From Microvelia longipes (lineage: Eukaryota > Arthropoda > Insecta > Hemiptera > Veliidae), in assembly GCA_018340805.1 (NCBI GenBank), contig JACMZG010001913.1, positions 22,223,243-22,287,242 of the forward strand: DNA of 64,000 nucleotides, given 5' to 3'. Position 1 is the stretch's first letter. The number at the start of each line of letters is the position of its first letter. Of the stretch, positions 43,301 through 45,971 are shown piece by piece. The notes beneath the pieces were generated by a model, which saw only the letters and a program-made list of their open reading frames with translations, did not search any database and had not been told where the DNA came from. The position numbers and the translations under genes were made by a program.

Positions 43301-45971
43301 AGTATAATAAGGCACTCAATTTTATTCAAAATAAATTTTGTATACTTTTGCCGATAAAGAACTTGATTAAAAAATATGTCTAGATTACTTTGTCTTTATA
43401 CTCCACCGCCCATTTTATGGCAAAGATATTTCATACATTTTTCAACCACTAGAATGGTTCAAAAACTCAATATTATTATTTTGTGGTGTTAATTGTTTTA
43501 ATTAAGTAATTTTAAATCAAACTTTCAGACAGATAAGTCAATCAACAGATAAGTTATTTTTTTAATTTTTAAACTTTTATTGTGTTTGGCACAATAAACT
43601 GTATTGTTAGACACTGATAATGTCTTCTCGTTGGTAAAAATATGGAGTTTTTTTTTTAATTTTTTTTTTGTTCTATTACGATGATTTTTCTTAAAACCTT
43701 TCCATAACTTCTATAGGATAAGGAAAAATGAGTTGTGGAGTTTCAAGTAATGAAATAAAACAGAGTCTCTCCACTAATGATATATATTTGACATAGCCAG
43801 CTTTCAATCTTAACAGATCATCATCAGTGCCAGCGAGTAGCGAAGAAAAGAGTTAGGAGACAGCGGTTACAGGTTTGTTGCTGACTCAGCTACAAACCTC
43901 TAGACAAAACTGTAACTGCTGTTTCCTGACTGTTTTCTTCGCTGCTGGCCGGCACTGATGATGATCTGTTAAGATTGAAAGCTGGCTATGTCAAGTGTAT
44001 ATCATTCATTCTATAGGATAGGTTTAAAACTTGACTACTTACTTTTTATTGAGTTTTCTGAACCCAATTAGTAGTTGCCAAGTAGTTTTTTATACATTAA
44101 ATTTTTTATATGTTCCTTTTATATCTATCATGATTAATATATTTCTATCGGTATTCTTTTTACTTAAATTTAAACAAGTGTTATGATATAGGTGGAGGAG
44201 TGCACGGCTGCACTAGTTGCAGTTTGGGAAGGTATTTAGATGAAGATGCTGCTCTTTGTTTACCTTGTAAGAGTGACTGTTCAGCGTGTTCTGGTCCATT
44301 TAAATGCACTGCTTGTTCAGCTATGTATACACTAGAGAATGGTAACTGTTTACCCAGACACTTACTGCCTCCAAGTCATACTTCTCACAATACAACTCAA
44401 GGTGTGTACTTCAAGTTAACTATATCTAAAGATATTTTCTTGACTTGAAAAAATAAATAATAATAATGAAATAGTTATACAAAAGTCTTTATTAATACAG
44501 TGGACACAGCTTAATAGGATCACTTTGGAGCAGCATCATTTTGATAACAATATTCTAACAATTACATTAATCAAAATACAGGCCTTGGACCATTAGCTAT
44601 TATACAACTTGGGCACTTCAGCAGCATTAGCCCCTTGGGTCCCTTGGTGGCAGCATTGTTGTTTGTTTTGTATTATTTGATGTTATATGGCATTTTGTCA
44701 TGTATTTAGTGAATTACTACATAAGTAATTACAACATAATCTTTGACAAAAGAAGTATAAAATTAGGTAAGAAAAACATGAATAAACTATCAACTAAAAT
44801 CATGAAAACAATAAAATAAATAAATTAAAAAAAATAATAAAAAATAAAACCAAATAAACTAAAAAAGAATCACAACTTGTAAAAGTTTTTATTTTTTGAT
44901 GCTTAAATTAAGTTTAAGTTAATTTTTATTAAATTGAAAACAGACAGTTAAGTTCTTTCTGTCATTATCATACTGTTTATAATTTATCATCAAGTTTTAC
45001 TTGTACAGAGACCAAGAACCATCACTAATAACCTGGTTTCTGTACACTACCTTAGTATATAAACAAATAGTAGGTGAGAAAAAATAATAAAATATGAGTT
45101 AAGTTAGCTTATTAAATACAAAGATATATAGTATACCTACAAAGATTATGTGGTATACTACATAATCTTTGATTAAATATATACAAATATGTAATGTTTT
45201 TCTTTACAATTTTCACATAATTTTCCCTTAGGTGACATAATGCACCTATCTGGAGCTGGTAAACGGAGAACATCATCTAGTGAAGAGAGCCCTCACTTAA
45301 ACTACGTCCAACATTTAACTCGAGATAGTAAATACTCTCCGTTCTTCCTTGTTACTATCATCGTGTGCATAGCATGTATTGTCATACTAGCACTGGTTAT
45401 TTTGCTGGTTACTACAATGCAGGTAATATTTTCAACTTTAATATTCTTTTTAAAAACTAATTGTTTTTGGGATTGTTGTTTTGTTGTTGGGAAAACTGTA
45501 ACAAATTTATTTTGAGAAATGCCAATTTGATTATTTAATGTTCTTATTAAATTTGTAAGATTTGTACAAGGTTGTAAAGATCAGTACTACTGAGTGGCTG
45601 AGACATATTAAGAGCCTACCCCTTTTGCAAGCCATCTTGAGTTGGACATTTACATTTGTAATAAAACATTATATGTTTAATGTCCTTACTCTACTACTGC
45701 AGCTACTTAGAAAAAGTATAGTATGTTTACTTTTCCCGTCTACTATTGAAGTGTAAGAGGTATGTACTGTGCTCTATTCCTCCCTATTGATACAGTTGTG
45801 CAATTTTAAAGTGATATTTTGAATAGTGTTTTACTTTTGTAGATGTTCAGATGCAAGAGAGACAGGGTAAGGGCACTAGATGCTTCTGTCCAAAGCCGGA
45901 GTAACAGAAATAAAGTATTGAAGACCAGAGCAGGAACAGTGCCCAATAAAACTACATTTACCATTAGCTAG
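3834..45971 (+). CDS. Fur2: Furin-type proprotein convertase, 16 exons (5' part outside window)
   Basis: A Ca2+-dependent subtilisin/kexin endoprotease that cleaves secretory precursors after paired basic residues, acting in the trans-Golgi and at the cell surface. The span covers sixteen GT-AG exons whose phases all join, giving about 839 residues before TAG. Order: catalytic domain from GVRMLDG through WASGNGG (oxyanion Asn) and GTSASAP (catalytic Ser); P domain; a Cys-rich region of about 350 residues; a transmembrane helix; and a 40-residue basic tail. The signal peptide, prodomain and the catalytic Asp and His must lie upstream of the window. The long furin-repeat region plus membrane anchor favour insect Fur2 or PCSK5B over short furin; the exact orthologue is inferred. 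Introns of 13.5 kb and 10.5 kb are packed with repeats. Confidence 0.95.
4379..4700 (+). repeat. 63-bp tandem repeat, about 4.5 copies
   Basis: TCTACTGATATTC recurs at 4455, 4518, 4581 and 4644, an exact 63-bp period. Each unit contains GGATTGTGAT.ATTTTAGTAA and TCTCTGAGA. The first unit begins CGACTCTGGGAAAATCAACT, and a single diverged unit with the same start lies at 12000..12066, on the other side of the Polinton-like insertion. Confidence 0.9.
4832..4870. repeat. Perfect 18-bp hairpin
   Basis: TGTCAAGAGAGACCGAAC (4832-4849), a 3-base loop, then its exact reverse complement (4853-4870). The arms have no mismatch, which is unusual for neutral old intronic DNA. It is probably a remnant of a foldback element; no ORF is nearby. 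Confidence 0.85.
5008..5235. repeat. GC-rich element made of stacked palindromes
   Basis: A GC island in AT-rich DNA: GGGCCTTCGGCCC, GCCGCTACGCGGC, GGGCCGCTTCGCGGCCC, GGCCGCTTCGCGGCC, then a tail (GTTTTGTATTATCTATGG, GTATTTAGCGAATT). A decayed copy at 44570..44720 keeps the tail but has lost most CpGs. It is a short non-autonomous interspersed element of unknown class. The long open frame across it is a composition artefact. Confidence 0.6.
5430..6215. repeat. Degenerate internal duplications
   Basis: Blocks recur within this stretch: CCATTTG.G..A followed by CGATTGAGCTGAAA near 5635 and 5946, and AGTTATCGT.C.C.ATAC.AA with GGGTA.AAACTCTTAC at about 5446 and 6167. The copies are diverged. 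I see no coding capacity beyond chance ORFs. Confidence 0.4.
6200..6290. repeat. (TA)n microsatellite
   Basis: Nearly pure alternating TA with occasional C. The Tyr/Ile ORFs read from it are artefacts. Confidence 0.95.
6834..7618 (+). repeat. Left terminal inverted repeat of the Polinton-like element
   Basis: In order: the terminus, a CCTCCT-rich microsatellite (6863-6955), a C homopolymer, a unique stretch shared with the other arm, an AT/poly-T tract (7215-7335), and three tandem units carrying TTTACGGGACGC.ATGCCACG (7378-7497). The match to the right arm stops at TAAATCCC (7618). Confidence 0.9.
7500..7868 (-). CDS. Unknown 122-aa protein of the Polinton-like element
   Basis: An intact ORF from ATG at 7868 to the edge of the satellite units. 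It is charged and basic at the N-terminus ([32 protein letters not shown]), with no transmembrane segment or recognised catalytic motif. Its last 40 or so residues are encoded inside the left TIR, so the true C-terminus may be shorter in an intact element. It lies about 150 bp downstream of the capsid-like gene on the same strand, suggesting one transcription unit. The lack of frameshifts, unlike its neighbours, may be chance or selection. Confidence 0.45.
   Translation of the reverse strand: MRLEHGKRSVNIHMSDFELLRSAKNEIDNYFVKRSKEDVQLDRKFGLIKVILVNPKFHGRQVIIRPICSKEEDKIFVVLKKPEWDLFSSLFLEFNHMLNSLTLMSQQLPQIRDGTLVWRSVP
7870..8030. other. Spacer between unknown ORF and capsid-like gene
   Basis: AT-rich with a run of C residues (about 7984-7994) like the C-run in the TIR. 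No motif recognised. Confidence 0.4.
8030..9260 (-). pseudogene. Double-jelly-roll major-capsid-like protein, frameshifted
   Basis: The minus-strand frames give ordered blocks of a family I recognise as double-jelly-roll capsid-like proteins of Polinton-type elements. Near the N-terminus (about 9220-9100) is [18 protein letters not shown]. Mid-gene (8530-8250) come [45 protein letters not shown] and FPYDDLNL. Near the end (8150-8040) are DVRLEFE and [11 protein letters not shown]. Total span of about 1.2 kb (about 400 residues) is near full length for the family, but several frameshifts separate the blocks, so this is a dead copy. The protein would form the virion shell of an adintovirus/Polinton-like particle. 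Assignment is by remembered family motifs; a structural search would settle it. Confidence 0.7.
9300..9640 (-). pseudogene. C2H2-type zinc-finger remnant with acidic stretch
   Basis: On the minus strand, [13 protein letters not shown] is followed, one frame over, by [10 protein letters not shown]. Together they give C-x2-C and H-x4-H spacing of a C2H2-like finger (9505-9580). Next comes a Glu/Asp-rich tract from the TCTTCC-rich DNA at 9310-9370. A frameshift between Cys and His halves and several stops indicate decay. It lies just upstream of the capsid-like gene on the same strand. Confidence 0.45.
9715..10372 (+). repeat. GGCTC minisatellite inside the Polinton-like element
   Basis: Degenerate tandem copies of TGGCTCATATAGGCTCCA with CTCCGGCTCTAAA, units about 18-36 bp, over 650 bp. 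The period is not fixed at a multiple of three, and the implied Ser/Gly/Leu-rich peptides carry stops, so coding is unlikely. It separates the minus-strand cluster from the plus-strand ORF. Confidence 0.85.
10440..10960 (+). pseudogene. Broken ORF of a mobile-element-associated unknown family
   Basis: Frames in order give [20 protein letters not shown] (from 10453), [15 protein letters not shown] (about 10602-10650), then after shifts a block with a Cys/His pattern and YKWL near 10900. This order resembles an uncharacterised arthropod protein found in mobile elements. The Asp and Glu in the first block could suit a DEDD-type exonuclease fold, but that is inference. At least two frameshifts are present. 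Confidence 0.4.
10977..11775 (-). repeat. Right terminal inverted repeat of the Polinton-like element
   Basis: Reverse complement of 6834..7618 with small differences. It carries four CCCGTAAACC-type satellite units (11090-11265) where the left arm has three, and shows small changes in the GGAGGA microsatellite. Arms so similar in unique parts but different in satellite copy number suggest unequal slippage after insertion. Confidence 0.9.
11951..12066. repeat. Hairpin plus single copy of the 63-bp unit
   Basis: TACAGCACAAT and ATTGTGCTGTA form an 11-bp perfect stem (11962-11992). CGACTCTGGGAAAATCAACT at 12000 then begins a diverged unit of the 4379..4700 array, in the same orientation. Confidence 0.6.
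12085..13005. repeat. TGTCGA-rich degenerate repeats
   Basis: GTGTCGA and CGACAC motifs recur in two clusters, 12085-12340 (AGTGTCGATA, GTCGAGACTTCG) and 12760-13005 (AAGTGTCGATACAACG, GTGTCGAGACATCG), on either side of about 400 bp of plain AT-rich DNA. Clustered short motifs at both ends look like subterminal repeats of a DNA transposon; ends were not defined. Confidence 0.5.
13008..13325. mobile_element. 318-bp MITE with CCATAGAGATATA ends
   Basis: Starts CCATAGAGATATACTAGAGG and ends with its imperfect reverse complement (CCTCTAGTAATTATATCTCTATGG region). ATACG occurs just outside both ends, a possible target duplication. No coding capacity. Confidence 0.6.
13518..14002. mobile_element. 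485-bp mariner-like MITE (TA target site)
   Basis: Ends GTACGTTCACACACAC and GTGTGTGTGAACGTAC are inverted and bordered by TA on both sides. The inverted match continues through ATCCGCG and TATACGAT for about 45 bp. TA duplication suggests a Tc1/mariner-class source. The internal 78-codon minus ORF has no recognisable domain. Confidence 0.65.
14637..14794. mobile_element. 158-bp MITE, copy 1 of a four-copy family
   Basis: Ends CACACGGCTAAAATCA and TGATTTTAGCCGTGTG are inverted, followed inward by GTTGACAGCG. Related copies lie at 27957..28109, 50111..50262 and 56690..56840. The consistent 150-160 bp length and shared core (GTTGACAGC..GGGAAAATAAT) mark a MITE family. Confidence 0.75.
14959..15070. 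repeat. (TA)n/(TG)n microsatellite
   Basis: Long alternating TA tract ending in TGTGTGTG. Confidence 0.95.
15184..15639. mobile_element. 456-bp non-autonomous hAT-like element
   Basis: Ends CAAGGATCTTGAATAAAGGG and its reverse complement (TIR about 30 bp, near-perfect). GTTTGCAA flanks both sides (15176-15183 and 15640-15647), a perfect 8-bp target duplication typical of hAT. No transposase ORF, so it is mobilised in trans. TIR identity suggests a fairly recent insertion. Confidence 0.85.
16102..16986. mobile_element. GGGCC-ended element with ACAAGT subterminal repeats
   Basis: Left end GGGCCCGTTCCACAAAAGAA; right end, reverse complemented, GGGCCTCATTTCACAAAAGT. Both lead into many ACAAGT/ACTTGT motifs. 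The right 330 bp (minus) closely matches 37500..37870 (plus). No transposase frame seen. A 19-bp inverted pair nested at 16217..16332 is listed separately. Confidence 0.6.
16217..16332. repeat. Nested GTCGAC-rich inverted repeat
   Basis: TCGTTCCGTCGACAAATCA (16217-16235) and its exact reverse complement (16314-16332) bracket further CCGTCGAC palindromes. It is a miniature insertion inside the GGGCC-ended element. Confidence 0.7.
17106..17140. repeat. (TA)n microsatellite
   Basis: Short pure TA tract about 320 bp before the next furin exon. Confidence 0.9.
17464..17594 (+). CDS. Fur2: Furin exon b: oxyanion Asn (WASGNGG)
   Basis: After TTTTAG, phase 0. It encodes [17 protein letters not shown], whose Asn stabilises the oxyanion, and then CNCDGYTNS and [12 protein letters not shown]. 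The codon splits as GG|GTAACT (phase 2). Confidence 0.97.
17595..20071. other. Furin intron, no gene; (TA)n at 19738..19875
   Basis: AT-rich. An imperfect hairpin (ATTGATAAAGTT.. / ..AACTTTATCAAT) spans about 18642-18694, and a long TA/TATATTA microsatellite lies just ahead of the next exon. The overlapping 60-80 codon ORFs at 19486-19728 show no domain. Confidence 0.7.
20072..20217 (+). CDS. Fur2: Furin exon c: end of substrate-binding region
   Basis: Encodes [18 protein letters not shown] and [11 protein letters not shown], the conserved stretch leading to the catalytic serine. It starts with the third base of a Gly codon and ends in phase 1. Compared with furin, the loop between YSSG and CTTEHTG is of ordinary length. 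Confidence 0.97.
21220..21384 (+). CDS. Fur2: Furin exon d: catalytic serine (GTSASAP)
   Basis: Completes the Gly of GTSASAP, with the nucleophilic Ser, then [20 protein letters not shown] and WITNGASRK. All active-site residues encoded in the window are intact. Phase 1 end at GTAAGC. Confidence 0.97.
21385..22615. repeat. Furin intron with degenerate minisatellite (21998..22560)
   Basis: TATGTTTTGTTTACC.TCAGTGCAATTGTAT.TCCTGTAATCCATTTTG repeats about ten times with a 45-60 bp period and indels. An AT palindrome lies at about 21418-21505. The array stops roughly 55 bp short of the exon e acceptor and supplies a pyrimidine-rich tract. Confidence 0.8.
22616..22733 (+). CDS. Fur2: Furin exon e: catalytic/P-domain junction
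   Basis: Encodes [20 protein letters not shown], then [26 protein letters not shown] matches the conserved YGYGLLDA-type end of the catalytic domain. Phase 2 end at GTTAGT. Confidence 0.95.
23353..24866 (+). mobile_element. Interspersed element with internal 105-115-bp tandem array
   Basis: Begins with ACTAGCAGGGATA and a perfect CCCGTGC-ATC-GCACGGG hairpin. Eight or nine diverged units follow (TTTATCTGCTTATAGTAC, CAGTAAATCAGTCCACC, TAATTACTTATGCCCTGTGC) to about 24330. It ends with GAAAATTCGTCCAGTCGTTC and ATTTATATAGAT. A CCCGTGC/GCACGGG head and GTCCAGTCGTT tail are seen in RTE-related non-autonomous elements. The expanded internal array is unusual. Confidence 0.6.
25290..25440. mobile_element. 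Foldback element, GGTCCGTATTCT-type
   Basis: TTATGAAATTCAGGTCCGTA is mirrored by GGATACAGGCCTAAGTTTCATAA, and the centre TTTCCTTAAGGAAA is palindromic. About 150 bp, no coding capacity. Confidence 0.65.
26057..26210 (+). repeat. Left copy of an inverted repeat pair (partner 32040..32180)
   Basis: AAAGGAGTGTAAATTATC, then GGTACCCAGATGGTCCCCAT and TTATATAATTGCCACCTA. The same ordered blocks occur inverted at 32040..32180. Either two insertions of one family or the ends of one large 6.1-kb element. Confidence 0.55.
27449..27565. repeat. Two adjacent perfect hairpins
   Basis: GCAAAGAAGAAGCATA / TATGCTTCTTCTTTGC (27449-27464, 27470-27485) and CCATTGTGTCAAC / GTTGACACAATGG (27535-27547, 27553-27565), each with a 5-base loop. 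Between them GCTTACCATTAC recurs. Origin unknown. Confidence 0.75.
27957..28109. mobile_element. 153-bp MITE, copy 2 of the family at 14637
   Basis: Ends CACACAGTTAAAATCAGTTG and CAACTGATATTAACAGTGTG are inverted, with GACAGC.TGGGAAAATAATGG inward. Confidence 0.75.
28780..29060 (+). mobile_element. Penelope-type terminal segment with hammerhead
   Basis: Starts with TTGAGCTGTGGAGTGCTATG and ACTCATTATAG, inverted relative to the blocks ATAATGAGTGGAGAGAC and AAAACTTGTTTAG that follow the ribozyme. The order inverted flank - hammerhead - direct flank is like a Penelope partial LTR. It shares most of its sequence with 560..1000. No reverse transcriptase nearby, so it is a solo or truncated copy. 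Confidence 0.55.
28950..28991 (+). ncRNA. Hammerhead ribozyme motif
   Basis: GGCA, CTGATGA (28954-28960), stem II ACCG-TTAA-CGGT, GAAA (28976-28979), then GACGGCTT and TGTT closing stem I. It differs from the 701 copy by one base in stem III (GACGGC against GTCGGC). Predicted cleavage after 28987. Confidence 0.65.
29620..29797. repeat. Tandem CGCTCG-containing repeats, about 3 units
   Basis: Units share TTCGCTCGTACTCAGA, TCGCTACGCTCGACCTCAGA and GTCGCTCGTCCTCAGAATG followed by (TGAT)TATCCAAAG. The elevated GC contrasts with the intron. The ORF across them is an artefact. Confidence 0.55.
31200..31412. repeat. (TA)n microsatellites flanking a GC-richer patch
   Basis: TA tracts at 31201-31245 and 31362-31412 bracket a patch containing the palindrome CGAGCGCTCAGAGCGCTCG. 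Confidence 0.8.
31700..31795 (-). tRNA. tRNA-like remnant or tRNA-derived SINE head (not functional)
   Basis: On the minus strand CTGGG-TTCGCAT-CTCAG (31728-31712) forms a perfect 5-bp T-arm with a 7-base loop and B-box-like GGTTCGCATC. An A-box-like TGGTCAATACG lies about 60 bases before it. The acceptor stem does not pair, so it is most likely a decayed tRNA or a SINE promoter. Confidence 0.3.
32040..32180 (-). repeat. Right copy of the inverted repeat pair (partner 26057..26210)
   Basis: Reverse complement blocks ACAAAGTGTAAATTATC, CCAGATGGTCTCCAT and TTATATAATTGCCACCTA. It ends near AAGCGAAGCGTAGC, a short GC-rich motif absent from the left copy. Confidence 0.55.
33199..33338 (+). CDS. 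Fur2: Furin exon f: P domain, first half
   Basis: Encodes [18 protein letters not shown], then [13 protein letters not shown] and [14 protein letters not shown]. The LEHVQ and [14 protein letters not shown] strings are highly conserved in P (Homo B) domains, which stabilise the catalytic domain. One N-glycosylation sequon (NVS). Confidence 0.96.
33868..34032 (+). CDS. Fur2: Furin exon g: P domain, second half
   Basis: Encodes [32 protein letters not shown] and [29 protein letters not shown] is the best-conserved core of the P domain. Phase 1 ends. Confidence 0.97.
34349..34763. mobile_element. DNA element related to 62116..62536
   Basis: AGACTAATACTTAGATAGAG at the left and AATTATTAGTCTCTCT at the right are inverted. 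The inner blocks ACAACAGCTCTTATCATTCC, GCTAGGTGCCGTAAC, ACATTATTTTTCGACCAT and AGACCCCTTATCACT match the 62116 copy in order. Older copy, diverged ends. Confidence 0.7.
35105..35178 (-). ncRNA. Decayed hammerhead element
   Basis: On the minus strand GCACTGATTATGGCC with CTAGTTAGATTGAAAACG matches the hammerhead layout, but the core CTGATGA reads CTGATTA, which should abolish activity. The flanking GTAATGAAAGAAGTCTCTCT resembles sequence beside the 43790 ribozyme. Confidence 0.45.
36090..36490. repeat. Minisatellite (ACTTACTTATATAATAATA), about 11 units
   Basis: Degenerate 25-40-bp units containing CACTTACTTATATAATAATA run up to the acceptor of furin exon h. Array length changes could affect the branch-point region. 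Confidence 0.85.
36499..36605 (+). CDS. Fur2: Furin exon h: end of P domain
   Basis: Encodes [16 protein letters not shown], the conserved W.L..GT. end of the P domain, then a linker ending FSNE. Ends phase 0. Confidence 0.95.
37000..37165. repeat. Fragment related to the foldback at 48262
   Basis: TGGAACACTTCCCAGATATTG, AGCATTTTTCTTGT and CTACAATTATA correspond in order to TGGAACAGTTCCCAGATGTA, GCAGTTTGCTTGTTAC and ACACAATTATA at 48515-48590. Confidence 0.5.
37345..37481 (+). CDS. Fur2: Furin exon i: start of Cys-rich region
   Basis: A linker with one N-glycosylation sequon (NYTKE) precedes [21 protein letters not shown], the first furin-like repeat, seen in PCSK5/Fur2. Ends phase 2 (GG|GTAAGT). 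Confidence 0.95.
37500..37870 (+). mobile_element. GGGCC-ended element, partial copy
   Basis: Begins GGGCCCTATTTCACGAAAGT 18 bp after the exon i donor. The first 150 bp align almost base for base with the minus strand of 16986 downwards (CTACAAGTAAAAAGCTACAA, TTGTAAGAAATT.GTTTCACT). No right end of the same type was found. Confidence 0.65.
38123..38310 (+). CDS. Fur2: Furin exon j: Cys-rich repeat
   Basis: Encodes [38 protein letters not shown] and [14 protein letters not shown]: a standard C..C...C.TC.G....C..C furin repeat, no Cys missing. Confidence 0.96.
38508..38664 (+). CDS. Fur2: Furin exon k: Cys-rich repeat
   Basis: Encodes [24 protein letters not shown] and [13 protein letters not shown] (sequon NNT). 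AG|GTATAA donor is weaker than the others (T instead of A at +5 region). Confidence 0.95.
38705..38870 (-). repeat. Retroelement 3' tail with hairpin, copy 1
   Basis: AAATAAATAAATAAAAAGTT (the tail on the minus strand) precedes a hairpin GGAGAGGTTCAGG / CCTGTTCTTCCACCTCTCC. The same plan recurs at 53570..53790. Tail microsatellite plus 3' stem-loop suggests a LINE-type 3' end; family not identified. Confidence 0.45.
39495..39560 (-). ncRNA. Decayed hammerhead element
   Basis: On the minus strand ACTGATGATGAACTCATG keeps the CTGATGA core, and the flank TTTATTGGTAAAGCT matches that of other hammerhead loci (35130). The GAAA box is lost, so it should be inactive. Confidence 0.35.
39569..39745. 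repeat. Foldback repeat
   Basis: ATAGAAAA.TA.TTATTTTC and TTGATATGATAACAGC are mirrored by GCTGTTATCATCTTGAAAAT and CTTTTCTATA. Arms about 60-70 bp around a loop with GGTGAGT / ACTCACT. Confidence 0.6.
39746..41533. other. Furin intron, nothing recognised
   Basis: AT-rich, no repeat structure or exon-like frame. CIS-regulatory content cannot be judged. Confidence 0.5.
41534..41698 (+). CDS. Fur2: Furin exon l: Cys-rich repeat with variant spacing
   Basis: Encodes [20 protein letters not shown], then [12 protein letters not shown] and [11 protein letters not shown], with two sequons (NCT, NTT). The middle C..C spacing ([12 protein letters not shown]) is longer than in the neighbouring repeats, as if parts of two repeats were joined. 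Phase 2 end. Confidence 0.94.
42375..42574 (+). CDS. Fur2: Furin exon m: Cys-rich repeat
   Basis: Encodes [37 protein letters not shown] and [13 protein letters not shown]. Full complement of Cys pairs. A different reading frame is open across it, but the Cys pattern and both phases fix this frame. Confidence 0.96.
42575..43708. other. Furin intron, nothing recognised
   Basis: AT-rich sequence with homopolymers only. Confidence 0.5.
43790..43831 (-). ncRNA. Hammerhead ribozyme (left arm)
   Basis: Same core as the right-arm copy: GGCA-CTGATGA, stem II GATCT-GTTA-AGATT, GAAA, stem III with AGC / GCT, TA, then TGTC closing stem I. Conserved in both arms despite differences elsewhere. Confidence 0.75.
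43951..43992 (+). ncRNA. Hammerhead ribozyme (right arm)
   Basis: GGCA (43951-43954), CTGATGA, five-pair stem II, GAAA (43977-43980), stem III A-GC-TG-GC-T and stem I TGTC (43989-43992). Predicted cleavage after A43988. Every invariant core base is present. Confidence 0.78.
44192..44401 (+). CDS. Fur2: Furin exon n: last Cys-rich repeat
   Basis: Encodes [35 protein letters not shown] and [12 protein letters not shown], then a Ser/Thr-rich linker with two sequons (NTT and possibly NCS-like absent). GTGTGT donor is non-consensus at +4 but phases agree. Confidence 0.95.
44570..44725. repeat. CpG-decayed copy of the GC-rich element at 5008
   Basis: Keeps GCATTGTTG, GTTTTGTATTATTTGATG, TATGGCATTTT and GTATTTAGTGAATT in order, but the palindromic head has lost nearly every CG to TG or CA. 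This is the pattern expected from long-term cytosine methylation. Confidence 0.6.
45232..45422 (+). CDS. Fur2: Furin exon o: transmembrane segment
   Basis: Encodes a polar stretch with [12 protein letters not shown] and then [20 protein letters not shown] with LLVTTMQ, a single hydrophobic helix of about 25 residues. KRR before it is a possible processing or shedding site (inference). Ends phase 0. Confidence 0.95.
45843..45971 (+). CDS. Fur2: Furin exon p: cytoplasmic tail and stop
   Basis: Forty-two residues, [15 protein letters not shown] to TTFTIS, then TAG. Very basic next to the membrane; ends in a Ser/Thr-rich stretch. No YxxL or acidic-cluster sorting signal of the vertebrate furin type is obvious. 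Candidate AATAAA signals follow at about 46109, 46680 and 46927; which is used cannot be told. Confidence 0.92.
   Translation: MFRCKRDRVRALDASVQSRSNRNKVLKTRAGTVPNKTTFTIS

Larger units (their letters stand above)
43721..44008. mobile_element. 288-bp insertion with two opposed hammerheads and 12-bp target duplication
   Basis: TTCTATAGGATA lies on both sides (43709-43720 and 44009-44020). Inside, about 105-bp arms are inverted: each carries GACATAGCCAGCTTTCAATC, GATCATCATCAGTGCC, GAAGAAAA and TAACCGCT-type blocks around a centre AGGTTTGT...ACAAACCT. Each arm holds a full hammerhead core. No ORF. A direct target repeat shows a single integration unit; the layout resembles a Penelope terminal repeat or a retrozyme-like unit mobilised by a Penelope enzyme. 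Confidence 0.75.

Noticed and set aside
45562..45756. 64-codon ORF between the last two furin exons
   Set aside because: Lies in the intron; the exon o to exon p junction is phase-consistent without it and the peptide has no recognisable domain.
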